DNA of 64,000 nt from Streptomyces viridiviolaceus (GTDB lineage: Bacteria; Actinomycetota; Actinomycetes; Streptomycetales; Streptomycetaceae). The stretch covers positions 1 through 64,000 of the forward strand of contig NZ_BMWA01000028.1 of the NCBI RefSeq assembly GCF_014650995.1. The letters run 5' to 3'. The translations under genes and the position numbers were made by a program. The first letter of the stretch is position 1; each line of letters begins with the position of its first letter. Under the pieces are notes generated by a model. It did not search any database and was not told the origin of the DNA. It saw nothing but the letters and a program-made list of their open reading frames with translations. This document shows, one piece after another, positions 31,963 through 40,142 of the stretch.

Positions 31963-34785
31963 ATGACGTCCGTGCAGGAAGGACAGGGCGACCTCGTCCT
32001 CGGCGCGCTCGGGTCCCTGGGCACGCGCGTGGACTGCGCCGGGTTCAGCCGTCTGGACCTGGAGGGCCCGCAGGTGCTGTGGCTGGTGGCCGCGGGCGCG
32101 GTGGACCTGTTCGCGGTCGACGCCGAGCAGCAGGGCCACTGGCACCACCTGGGCCGGCTGGAGGCGGGTTCGGTGCTGCTCGGCCCGGTCGCCGGGCCCC
32201 AGCACACGCTGGTGGCACGCCCGCTGCGGGACTGCGTCGTGCACCGCATCGGGCTGCGCGAGCTGTACCAGCCGGCGAGCACCCAGACGTGGTCGTACGA
32301 CGAGTACGGCAACCCCCAGTACGTGCCCCCGACGACGAGTCCGCTGGAGTACGCCCTCGCCCTCGGCGTCGGCCGCAGCCTGTCCATCCTCTTCCAGGCG
32401 CCGATGGCCACGGAGCGGGCCGCGGCGCCCACGGACGACGACGTGTTCTGGATGCAGGTCCCGCCCGGCAGCGTGCAGTACGGCTCCCTGTACGGCGACG
32501 AGGCAGCTGCCGACCTGCTCATGGACCCGGCGCTGTGGCAGAGCATGGTCGACCAGCAGTTCCGGCTGCTGACCACGCTGGACCGCTGGATCGAACAGCT
32601 GGAGCGCACCCACGAGACCCGCACGGCGGCCGGCATCAGGGCCGGCGAGGCCGTACGGGCCCAGGCCGACCGGACGCTGCTGGCGTCGATCGGCAAGCGG
32701 TCCGGCCGGGGCACCACGGCCGCCGACGCCGACGCCACCTACGCGGCCTGCAAGCTGGTCGCACGGGCGGCCGGCATCACGCTCGCCGAGCCCGCCCAGA
32801 GCGGTACGGAGAGCGACCGTCTCGACCCGGTGGAGCGGGTCGCCCTCGCCTCGCGCGTGCGGACCCGGGCGGTCACGCTGGAGGGCCGCTGGTGGCGGGA
32901 CGACGTCGGGCCGCTGGTCGGCCGCCGGGCCCTGTCGGGAGCACCGGTGGCGCTGCTGTGGCGGCGCGGCGGGTACGTGGCCGTCCATCCGGCGACCGGA
33001 CGCGAGACACCGGTGGAGAAGGCGAACGCCGGGGAGTTCGAGCCGCGCGCGGTGATGTTCTACCGGCCGCTGCCCGAGCGCCGGCTGAGCCCGCTGCGGC
33101 TGCTGCGGTTCTGTCTGCAGGGCACCCGCGGTGATCTGACCGGTCTGCTGCTCAGCGGGCTGGTGACGGTGGCCATCGGCGCGCTGGTGCCCGTCGCGAC
33201 CGGCAAGGTGCTCGGCGAGTTCGTGCCGAAGGCCCAGACCGGTCTGATCGTGCAGGTCTGTCTCGCGGTGATGCTGAGCAGCGTGGTCGCCGCGGCCTTC
33301 ATGCTGCTGCAGAACCTCACCATCCTGCGGCTGGAGGGCCGTATCGAGGCCACGCTCCAGCCGGCCGTGTGGGACAGGCTGCTGCGGCTGCCGACGACGT
33401 TCTTCACCCAGCGCTCGACCGGTGAGCTGGCGAGCGCGGCCATGGGCATCAGCGCCATCCGCAGACTGCTCGCGGGGGTCGGCCCGACGGTGGCCCAGTC
33501 GGTGACCGTCGGGGCGATGAACCTGGGTCTGCTGCTGTGGTACAGCGTGCCGATGGCCCTCGCGGCGATCGGCATGCTCGTCGTCGTCGCCGCCGTGTTC
33601 CTCGCGCTCGGGCTGTGGCAGGTGCGCTGGCAGCGGCGGCTGGTGCGGCTCACCAACAAGCTGAACAACCAGGCGTTCCAGACCCTGCGCGGACTGCCCA
33701 AGCTGCGGGTGGCGGCGGCCGAGAACTACGCGTACGCGGCCTGGGCGGACCGGTTCGCCCGCAGCCGCGAGCTGCAGCAGCGGGCGGGACGGGTCAAGAA
33801 CCTCAACGCGGTGCTCGGCGCGGTCTATCTGCCGCTGTGCACCCTGCTGATGTTCATGCTGCTGGCCGGCCCGGCGCGCGGTTCGATGTCGGCGGCGGCG
33901 TTCCTCACCTTCAACACCTCGATGACGATGCTGCTGACCTCGGTCACCCAGCTGACCGGCGCGTTCGTCTCGGCGGTGGCCGCGCTGCCGCTGTTCGAGG
34001 AGATCCGGCCGGTGCTGGATGCCACGCCCGAGGTGCGTACGGCGAGCACCCGGCCGGGTCCGCTGTCCGGGGCGATCGAGGCGCGGCGGCTGTCGTTCCG
34101 GTACACCGACGACGGGCCACTGGTGCTGGACGACGTGTCGTTCGAGGTGCGTCCGGGCGAGTTCGTGGCGGTCGTCGGTCCCAGCGGCTGCGGCAAGTCG
34201 ACCCTGCTGAGGCTGCTGATCGGCTTCGACCGTCCGCTGTCGGGCAGCGTCCTGTACGACGGTCAGGATCTGGCCGCGCTGGACCAGTCCGCCGTACGCC
34301 GCCAGTGCGGGGTGGTGCTCCAGCACGCGCAGCCGTTCACCGGCTCGATCCTGGACGTCATCTGCGGCACCGAGCCGTACACGCCGGAGGAGGCGATGGC
34401 GGCGGCCGAGATGGCCGGGCTCGCCGAGGACATCAAGCGGATGCCGATGGGCCTGCACACCATCGTCTCGGGCAGCGGGGCGGTCTCCGGCGGCCAACGG
34501 CAGCGGCTGATGATCGCGCAGGCGCTGATCCGCCGCCCGCGCATCCTCTTCCTCGACGAGGCGACCAGCGCCCTCGACAACGAGACGCAGCGCACGGTGA
34601 TCGAGTCCACCAAGGCCCTCAACGCCACCCGGATCGTCATCGCGCACCGCCTGTCCACGGTGCTGGACGCCGACCGCGTGATCGTGATGGAGGACGGCAA
34701 GGTCGCCCAGCAGGGCCCGCCGGCCGCGCTCCTGGCGGACACGGGCGGCCGGCTGCACGAGCTGGTGCGCAGGCAGCTGGCCTGA
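31963..34785 (+). CDS. Second NHLP-type ABC exporter with large N-terminal domain
   Basis: The protein has 940 aa. The first about 370 residues have no peptidase motif; the start (LGSLGTRVDCAGFSRLDLEG, LLGPVAGPQH) resembles the N-terminal extension of NHLM-type permease/ATPases. TM domain about 385-650, ATPase with GPSGCGKST near 737, SGGQRQRLMIAQAL and ILFLDEATSALD near 862. In NHLP systems this protein pairs with the peptidase-bearing exporter, probably as a heterodimer, and its N-domain may recognise cargo. It starts one base after the preceding stop. The next gene (Ppx/GppA) is likely outside the operon. Confidence 0.9.
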   Translation: MTSVQEGQGDLVLGALGSLGTRVDCAGFSRLDLEGPQVLWLVAAGAVDLFAVDAEQQGHWHHLGRLEAGSVLLGPVAGPQHTLVARPLRDCVVHRIGLRELYQPASTQTWSYDEYGNPQYVPPTTSPLEYALALGVGRSLSILFQAPMATERAAAPTDDDVFWMQVPPGSVQYGSLYGDEAAADLLMDPALWQSMVDQQFRLLTTLDRWIEQLERTHETRTAAGIRAGEAVRAQADRTLLASIGKRSGRGTTAADADATYAACKLVARAAGITLAEPAQSGTESDRLDPVERVALASRVRTRAVTLEGRWWRDDVGPLVGRRALSGAPVALLWRRGGYVAVHPATGRETPVEKANAGEFEPRAVMFYRPLPERRLSPLRLLRFCLQGTRGDLTGLLLSGLVTVAIGALVPVATGKVLGEFVPKAQTGLIVQVCLAVMLSSVVAAAFMLLQNLTILRLEGRIEATLQPAVWDRLLRLPTTFFTQRSTGELASAAMGISAIRRLLAGVGPTVAQSVTVGAMNLGLLLWYSVPMALAAIGMLVVVAAVFLALGLWQVRWQRRLVRLTNKLNNQAFQTLRGLPKLRVAAAENYAYAAWADRFARSRELQQRAGRVKNLNAVLGAVYLPLCTLLMFMLLAGPARGSMSAAAFLTFNTSMTMLLTSVTQLTGAFVSAVAALPLFEEIRPVLDATPEVRTASTRPGPLSGAIEARRLSFRYTDDGPLVLDDVSFEVRPGEFVAVVGPSGCGKSTLLRLLIGFDRPLSGSVLYDGQDLAALDQSAVRRQCGVVLQHAQPFTGSILDVICGTEPYTPEEAMAAAEMAGLAEDIKRMPMGLHTIVSGSGAVSGGQRQRLMIAQALIRRPRILFLDEATSALDNETQRTVIESTKALNATRIVIAHRLSTVLDADRVIVMEDGKVAQQGPPAALLADTGGRLHELVRRQLA

Positions 34786-34871
34786 CCAGTACCGTGCGGC
34801 GTGGCGGCGTGTTCCGGCCGTACCGGCCCGCCCTCCGGCTGAGCGGCGCGTAAGTGGGTACCTGCGCCTGC

Positions 34872-35879
34872 ATGCGAATCAGCGTGGTGGATGTGGGGTC
34901 GAACACGGTCCGTCTGGTGGTGGCGGACGCGCAGGACGGGGTGCCGTTGCCGGTCCACACGGCCAAGTGGCGACTGCGGCTGTCGGAGCACGTCACACCG
35001 GGCGGGCCGGTCCCGGAGGAGGCCGTCGAGCGGCTCGTGGAAGCGGTCACGCAGGCGAGCAGGACCGCGGCCCGGTGGGGCGCGGCCGGGCCGCTCGCCT
35101 TCGCGACCGCCGTGGTGCGGGCCGCGCCGAACCGCCAGGAGGTGCTGCGTGCCGTCCGCGCCCGCACGGGGGTGGATCTGTGCACGCTGCCGGGCGAGGT
35201 GGAGGCCGAGCTGACGTTCCTCGGGGCCCGGCGCTGGATGGGCTGGCGATCCGGCCCGCTCGCCCTGCTGGACATCGGCGGCGGCTCCCTGGAGGTCGCC
35301 TTCGGCCGCGGGCGGCTCCCCGACTTCGTGGCCTCGCTGCCGCTCGGGGCGGGACGGCTGACCCACGAGTTCTTCGCGCAGGCGGATCCGCCGCTGCCGG
35401 AGCAGGTCCGGGCGCTGCGCCGCAAGGTCCGCCACCAGCTGCGGGACGTGGCGGCCCGGATCCGCTGGGAGGGGCCGCGCACCGCGGTGGCCACCTCGCG
35501 CACCTTCCAGCAGCTGGGGCGGCTGTGCGGTGCGGCGCCCGGTCGCCAGGGCCCGTTCGTGGAGCGCCGACTGCACTGCGCGGACCTGCGGGCGGCGGTC
35601 GACCGGCTGGCGGTCCTGCCCGCCGCCGAACGGGCCCGTCTGCCCGGCATCTCCGCACCGCGCGCCGCGCAGAGCCTGGCCGGCGCGGTGGTCGGGCACA
35701 CCGTCATGAAACTGACCGGCCTGGAAGCGGTGACGATCTGTCCCTGGGCGATCCGCGAGGGGGTGCTGTTGCGCCACATCGAGGACGGCCCGTCCTGGTG
35801 GGCCGAGATCACCCGGCGCAACGAGGAGGCCACGCCCCCGGGCCCGGTGCCGCTGCGCATCGCGACCACGTCGAGCTGA
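34872..35879 (+). CDS. Ppx/GppA-family phosphatase
   Basis: The protein has 335 aa. ASKHA-fold signatures: phosphate-1 VVDVGSNTVRLVVADA near the N-terminus, GEVEAELTFLGAR, phosphate-2 LLDIGGGSLEVAFGRG, and FQQLGRLCG. The family removes terminal phosphate from polyphosphate or converts pppGpp to ppGpp; short single-domain forms are common in actinobacteria and often hydrolyse polyphosphate or nucleotides. The ATG at 34872 is chosen; a GTG 18 bases upstream adds six residues. It follows the exporter genes by 86 bp on the same strand, with no sign of functional linkage. Confidence 0.88.
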   Translation: MRISVVDVGSNTVRLVVADAQDGVPLPVHTAKWRLRLSEHVTPGGPVPEEAVERLVEAVTQASRTAARWGAAGPLAFATAVVRAAPNRQEVLRAVRARTGVDLCTLPGEVEAELTFLGARRWMGWRSGPLALLDIGGGSLEVAFGRGRLPDFVASLPLGAGRLTHEFFAQADPPLPEQVRALRRKVRHQLRDVAARIRWEGPRTAVATSRTFQQLGRLCGAAPGRQGPFVERRLHCADLRAAVDRLAVLPAAERARLPGISAPRAAQSLAGAVVGHTVMKLTGLEAVTICPWAIREGVLLRHIEDGPSWWAEITRRNEEATPPGPVPLRIATTSS

Positions 35880-35918
35880 CCACCGCGAGAAGTGAAACGC
35901 ACGAGGAAGGAGACATCC

Positions 35919-36098
35919 GTGTCCCAGAACGACCGCACCCCCGACAAGCCCGAGACGGCCCTCGAGGAGGTGCTCCGCGAGGTCGAGGACGCCGAGACCC
36001 GTGACCCCGGGAGCGAGAGGGACCGGCGGCACCGGGGTGAGGCGGGGGACGCCACCTCACCGAACACCGAGGCACAGGAGGAATCCGCAGGAGAGTGA
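35919..36098 (+). CDS. Small acidic hypothetical protein (59 aa)
   Basis: A GTG at 35919 with GAAGGAG 7 bases upstream starts MSQNDRTPDKPETALEEVLR. The product is strongly charged, mostly Glu, Asp and Arg, probably disordered and without signal or membrane segment. It sits 40 bp after the Ppx/GppA gene and 55 bp before the diiron/heme-oxygenase-fold gene on the same strand. The good ribosome binding site and third-position bias support expression. Function unknown. Confidence 0.55.
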   Translation: MSQNDRTPDKPETALEEVLREVEDAETRDPGSERDRRHRGEAGDATSPNTEAQEESAGE

Positions 36099-36153
36099 CG
36101 CGGCGCGCGCGGGGACCGGGGGTGCCACGGCGTCCCCCGGGTACTCGCGACGC

Positions 36154-37149
36154 ATGGAGTACGACCACGAAGGACCGCCGCTGCCGTCGGCCCGGGGCCC
36201 GCTGTCCGCGGCCGTCCGGGACTACCTGCTCAGCGGGGGCTTGCTGCCGCCCGAAGAGGCCGTCGCCGCCGCGCCCGCGTACGGCGACGACCTCCAGCTC
36301 GCCCTGTACCAGTGCTACGAGCTGCACTACCGGGGCTTCGCCGGGGTGTCCCCCGACCGGGAGTGGGACCCCGACCTGCTGCGCCTGCGCGCGGCTCTGG
36401 AGCACCGCTTCCTGACCGCCCTGCGCGCCGACACCGACGTCCACGACAGTGTGGCGGACGCGGTCGGCGACCTGCTCGTGGAACCCGTGGACGGCAAGGG
36501 TGTCACGCACTTCCTGCGCAACGAGGGCGAGTTGTGGCACCTGCGCGAGTACGCGGCCCAGCGGTCCCTGTACCACCTGAAGGAGGCCGACCCGCACGCC
36601 TGGGTGCTGCCCCGGCTGTCGGGCCGGGCCAAGGCGGCGATGGCGGCGGTGGAGTTCGACGAGTACGGCGGTGGCCGCCCCGACCGGGTGCACGCCCGCC
36701 TGTTCGCCGACCTGATGGGGGACCTGGGCCTGGACACGACGTACGGGCGCCATCTCGACGCGGCGTCCGCGGAGTGCCTGGCCACGGTGAACCTGATGTC
36801 CCTGTTCGGCCTGCACCGGGCACTGCGGGGCGCTCTCGTCGGTCACTTCGCGGCCGTCGAGATCACCTCGTCGCCGGGTTCCCGGCGGCTCGCCGAGGCG
36901 ATGCGGCGCACCGGCGCCGGGCCGGCCGCCGAGCACTTCTACGACGAGCACGTCGAGGCCGACGCGGTCCACGAGCAGGTCGTGCGCCACGAGGTGATCG
37001 GCGGTCTGCTGGAGCAGGAGCCGCATCTCGAGCCGGACGTCGTCTTCGGCATCGACGCCACCGGCCACGTCGAGGACCGCTTGGCGGCCCGGCTGCTCGG
37101 CGACTGGCGGGCCGGCCGGTCGTCGCTGCGCACTCCCCTGCCCTCCTGA
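36154..37149 (+). CDS. Iron-containing redox enzyme with heme-oxygenase-like fold
   Basis: The protein has 331 aa from ATG 36154. The all-helical protein has the spaced acid/His pattern of heme-oxygenase-like diiron proteins: ELHYRGFAG, EGELWHLREYAAQRS, AAVEFDEYGGGRPDRVHARL, HFAAVEITSSPGS and YDEHVEADAVHEQVVRH. The last two segments carry the ExxxH and HxxE-type ligands. Relatives catalyse O2-dependent C-C or N-N chemistry or have unknown roles. The gene starts a cassette with a HemK-like methyltransferase and a CDGSH protein. Confidence 0.82.
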   Translation: MEYDHEGPPLPSARGPLSAAVRDYLLSGGLLPPEEAVAAAPAYGDDLQLALYQCYELHYRGFAGVSPDREWDPDLLRLRAALEHRFLTALRADTDVHDSVADAVGDLLVEPVDGKGVTHFLRNEGELWHLREYAAQRSLYHLKEADPHAWVLPRLSGRAKAAMAAVEFDEYGGGRPDRVHARLFADLMGDLGLDTTYGRHLDAASAECLATVNLMSLFGLHRALRGALVGHFAAVEITSSPGSRRLAEAMRRTGAGPAAEHFYDEHVEADAVHEQVVRHEVIGGLLEQEPHLEPDVVFGIDATGHVEDRLAARLLGDWRAGRSSLRTPLPS

Positions 37150-37179
37150 GACAGCCATCTTTCGTGGCCTGCGGGGTAC

Positions 37180-37842
37180 GTGGTCTTCGTGAATCCGTTG
37201 GTACCACCGGGCGTCTACGCCCCTCAGGAAGACACGGCCCTGCTGGCCGGTGCCCTGTCCGACGAGGCGCTCCTCGTGGGCGCGGCCGTCCTCGACGTGG
37301 GCACCGGCACGGGTGCGCTGGCCCTCGCGGCCGCCCGCCTGGGCTGCCGGGTGACCGCAGTGGATGTGTCACGGCGGGCGGTGTACGCGGCCCGGCTGAA
37401 CGCCGCGCGGGCCGGGCTGCGGGTCCGGGTCCTGCGGGGCAACCTCTTCGACCCGGTGCGGGGTGAGTCGTTCGACCTCGTCCTGGCCAATCCGCCGTAC
37501 GTTCCGGCGCCGGGCGGTGGCCGGCGGCCGCGCGGTGCGGCCCGGGCGTGGGACGCGGGCCATGACGGCCGGCTCGTCCTGGACCGGATCTGCCGGGAGG
37601 TGCCGGCCATGCTGAGTCCCGGTGGCGTGCTGCTGCTCGTGCAGTCCGCGCTCAGCGATCCCGACCGGACCGTCGGGCAGCTGCGCGCGGCCGGCCTCAA
37701 GGCCGCGGTGACACGGCGGCACCGGATCGCGTTCGGTCCCGTGGTGCGCGGCAGGGAGCGCTGGCTGCGGCAGCGGGGCCTGCTGGCCACGACCGACGAC
37801 GAAGAGGAACTGGTGGTCGTCCGTGCCGAACTCCCCGTCTGA
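37180..37842 (+). CDS. HemK/MTQ2-like class I methyltransferase
   Basis: SAM-dependent methyltransferase of 220 aa. SAM motif LDVGTGTGALALA (GTGTG at 41-45), acidic VDVSRRAV, and the diagnostic NPPY at 104-107 used by N-methyltransferases that modify Gln or DNA bases; the leading PPGVYAPQEDTALLAGAL resembles HemK2/MTQ2 proteins. It lacks the long N-terminal domain of PrmC, so it is probably not the main release-factor methylase. The start is GTG 37180 (37189 possible). The 3' end overlaps the CDGSH gene by 20 bp. Confidence 0.82.
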   Translation: MVFVNPLVPPGVYAPQEDTALLAGALSDEALLVGAAVLDVGTGTGALALAAARLGCRVTAVDVSRRAVYAARLNAARAGLRVRVLRGNLFDPVRGESFDLVLANPPYVPAPGGGRRPRGAARAWDAGHDGRLVLDRICREVPAMLSPGGVLLLVQSALSDPDRTVGQLRAAGLKAAVTRRHRIAFGPVVRGRERWLRQRGLLATTDDEEELVVVRAELPV

Positions 37843-38053
37843 CACCCCTCGCCGGATCACCGTCCAGCGCCGGGGCCCGCTGCTGGTGGAGGGCCCCGTG
37901 GAGGTCGAGTTGGAGGACGGCACGACGGTGTCCTCCGACCGCTTCCGGGTCGCCCTGTGCACCTGCCGCCGCAGCCGCCGCTACCCCTGGTGCGACACCA
38001 GCCACCGCGCCAGGTCGTCCGGGCCCGACGACGGGGCCGCGTCCGGCGGCTGA
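37823..38053 (+). CDS. CDGSH iron-sulfur protein
   Basis: The protein has 76 aa, GTG start at 37823 within the end of the methyltransferase gene. The motif C46-T-C48-R-R-S-R-R-Y-P-W-C57-D-T-S-H61 is the CDGSH/MitoNEET 3Cys-1His [2Fe-2S] site with Thr in place of Gly. All four cluster ligands are present. Bacterial CDGSH proteins are small electron-transfer or cluster-transfer modules. Overlap with the methyltransferase and proximity to the diiron protein suggest a joint redox role, perhaps supplying electrons to it. Confidence 0.88.
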   Translation: MPNSPSDTPRRITVQRRGPLLVEGPVEVELEDGTTVSSDRFRVALCTCRRSRRYPWCDTSHRARSSGPDDGAASGG

Positions 38054-38184
38054 CCCGGGGAACGGCGGACGGCCCCACTCCGTCCGCCGCCCCCGGTGCG
38101 GGACCGCGACAGTCGCGCGGCGGCGCTCGCACTCCCCAGCAGCGAGCCGCCGGTCACGCCGCGCGGGCCGGGCGGTCCCGGTCC

Positions 38185-38619
38185 TCAGAACGTGAAGACG
38201 CTCGCGCCGTGGGCGCTCTTCACGCACTCGTTGGCGAAGGTGCGCTCGTAGGAGACGCGCCGGCCCTGCCAGACCCCGTCGACGGTGACGACGACGGGGG
38301 CGTACTCCCGGGTGCACAGCACGTCGGCGTCGGCCGCGAGGGCGTCGAGGTCGCCTCCCGCGCCGCGCAGCTCGGCGCAGGCCGACTCGGCGGCCGGATG
38401 GGTGCCGGAGGCCGTCGGGGCGCAGGTCAGGGTGACCGCGCGGACCGGTGTGACGGTGGCAGCGCTCTCTCCGTGCCCGACGGTCAGCACCAGGGCCGAG
38501 GGGGCGTGGAGCGACGCAGGGGCGGTGCCCGGGGAGGCGAGGGCGGCCCCGGCGAGGGGCCCGCAGACGGCGGTGGCCGTCAGGCCCAGAGTCGCTGCCC
38601 AGCGCGCGGTGTTCCGCAT
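38185..38619 (-). CDS. sti-like: Subtilisin-inhibitor-like protein (SSI family) with Arg at P1
   Basis: Secreted protease inhibitor of 144 aa; ATG 38619 with AAGGA 8 bases upstream and a signal peptide to about ALASP. SSI hallmarks: APSALVLTVGHG, TLTCAPTASGTHPA, four cysteines (66, 81, 102, 132) making the two family disulfides, and VDGVWQGRRVSYERTFANEC. In the reactive loop CTREYAP the P1 residue is Arg104 and P1' Glu105, where S. albogriseolus SSI has Met-Val, so trypsin-like proteases are the expected targets. The mature part is about 110 aa, normal. A trypsin-like target in the window would be the streptogrisin-type protease at 26745 only if its pocket fits, which I cannot tell. Confidence 0.92.
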   Translation of the reverse strand: MRNTARWAATLGLTATAVCGPLAGAALASPGTAPASLHAPSALVLTVGHGESAATVTPVRAVTLTCAPTASGTHPAAESACAELRGAGGDLDALAADADVLCTREYAPVVVTVDGVWQGRRVSYERTFANECVKSAHGASVFTF

Positions 38620-38972
38620 TGTGTGCATCCTTCCGCTCGATTCGAGGGTGTCGCCGGCCCGGCTCGGTCGGTGCCGGAACGGCGAGCGCGAGTCTTGCCG
38701 AGTCCGCCGCCGAAGCACACCTCGACCCCATGCGTTTCAGTAACCTTGCGTATTGAATCAGTGGCGGGAAGTCACGGAATTCGAACGTTCCAAGCCCGGA
38801 ACAGGGCGGTTCTTGATCGCCCGGTTACGCCGGATGGCGCGATCCACGCGTTCGGCAATCGGCCTGAAACATTCCGCTTGGGACTCGGTCCACCCCTGCC
38901 CGGGGAGCCCCGGCCTACTCGCGAGTATCGTCGGGGCGACGCGAGCTCGACGACGAGAGGCGGGGCACCCGG
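38620..38972. other. Divergent intergenic region, no supported gene
   Basis: 353 bp between the SSI gene (minus) and the alpha-hydroxy-acid oxidase gene (plus). It should contain both promoters. Near 38736-38760 the sequence is A/T-richer (TTTCAGTAACCTTGCGTATTG), suggesting the SSI promoter. A GAACGTTCC block at 38782-38790 and CGGAAC nearby might be an operator, unproven. Confidence 0.4.
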
Positions 38973-40142
38973 ATGGCGAAGCACTGGGCGGACTTCCAGT
39001 ACGAGATCTACCTGAACGGGATGACGGGGGCCGTGCCACGGCTGCCCACCGATCTGACCCGGCTGGAACAGCTCACCGAACAGCGGCTCGGCCCCGGCCC
39101 CGTCGGGTACGTGGCGGGCAGCGCGGGCGACGGCAGCACGGCCCGCGCCAACCGCGCGGCGCTGGACCGGCGGCGGATCGTGCCGCGGATGCTGCGGGAC
39201 GTGGGGACACGCGATCTGTCCGTCGAGGTGCTGGGGCGTGCGCTGCCCGCCCCGCTGGCGCTGGCACCGGTCGGCGTTCTGTCGATCATGCACCCGGACG
39301 CCGAGCCGGCGGCGGCGCGTGCCGCCGCGGCGCAGGGCGTGCCGTACATCCTGTCCTCCGCGTCCAGCACGCCGATGGAGGAGGTCGCGGAGGCGATGGG
39401 CGAGGGCGAGCGCTGGTTCCAGCTGTACTGGCCCAAGGACCGCGAGGTGGCCCGCAGTTTCCTGGACCGGGCGAAGGCGTCCGGGTACACCGCGCTCGTC
39501 GTCACGCTGGACACTCCGATGCTGTCCTGGCGCCCGCGGGACCTCGACCAGGCGTACCTGCCGTTCCTGCACGGGGTCGGCACCGCCAACTACTTCTCCG
39601 ACCCGGCGTTCAGGGCTGGGCTCGCCAAGCCGGTCCACGAGGACCCGAACGCGGCGGTGATGCATTTCGTCGGCATGTTCTCCGACCCCGGCAAGACCTG
39701 GCCGGACCTGGCGTTCCTGCGGGAGAACTGGGACGGCCCGATCGTGCTCAAGGGCATCCTGCACCCGGACGACGCCAGGCTCGCCGCCGACGCCGGGATG
39801 GACGGCGTGGTGGTGTCCAACCACGGCGGCCGTCAGGTGGCCGGTTCCGTCGCGGCGGCCGACGCGCTGCCCCGCGTGGCCGAGGCCGTCGGCGACCGTC
39901 TCACCGTGCTGTTCGACAGCGGCGTCCGCACCGGCGACGACGTCTTCAAGGCGCTCGCGCTCGGCGCGCGGGCGGTGCTCCTCGGCCGCCCGTACGTCTA
40001 CGGCCTCGGCCTGGACGGTCAGGCCGGCGTCGAGCACGTGATCCGCTGCCTGCTCGCCGAACTCGACCTCACCCTCGCCCTGTCCGGACACGCCTCACCG
40101 GCCACGCCCGGCGCCGCCGACCTCGTCGAGGAATCCGCGTGA
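38973..40142 (+). CDS. FMN-dependent alpha-hydroxy-acid oxidase (lactate 2-monooxygenase-like)
   Basis: The protein has 389 aa. FMN-dependent (S)-2-hydroxy-acid oxidising family: PAPLALAPVGVLSIMHPDAE, YILSSASSTPMEEVAEA, FQLYWPKDREVARSF, TLDTPMLSWRPRDLDQAYLP, then the catalytic His in VVVSNHGGRQVAGS with Arg two residues later and the FMN-phosphate loop VLFDSGVRTGDDVFKALALG. The extended GVGTANYFSDPAFRAGL loop between strands is typical of lactate 2-monooxygenases. It overlaps the next gene by 4 bp (GTGA at 40139). Confidence 0.88.
   Translation: MAKHWADFQYEIYLNGMTGAVPRLPTDLTRLEQLTEQRLGPGPVGYVAGSAGDGSTARANRAALDRRRIVPRMLRDVGTRDLSVEVLGRALPAPLALAPVGVLSIMHPDAEPAAARAAAAQGVPYILSSASSTPMEEVAEAMGEGERWFQLYWPKDREVARSFLDRAKASGYTALVVTLDTPMLSWRPRDLDQAYLPFLHGVGTANYFSDPAFRAGLAKPVHEDPNAAVMHFVGMFSDPGKTWPDLAFLRENWDGPIVLKGILHPDDARLAADAGMDGVVVSNHGGRQVAGSVAAADALPRVAEAVGDRLTVLFDSGVRTGDDVFKALALGARAVLLGRPYVYGLGLDGQAGVEHVIRCLLAELDLTLALSGHASPATPGAADLVEESA

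Noticed and set aside
29871..32738. A 955-codon minus-strand frame
   Set aside because: Antisense to the HlyD/C39-exporter operon, whose plus-strand genes carry all active-site and ATPase motifs.
31948..34758. A 936-codon minus-strand frame opposite the second exporter
   Set aside because: It is antisense to the exporter gene whose ATPase motifs are unambiguous; the frame has Gln/Arg/His-rich composition with no motif.
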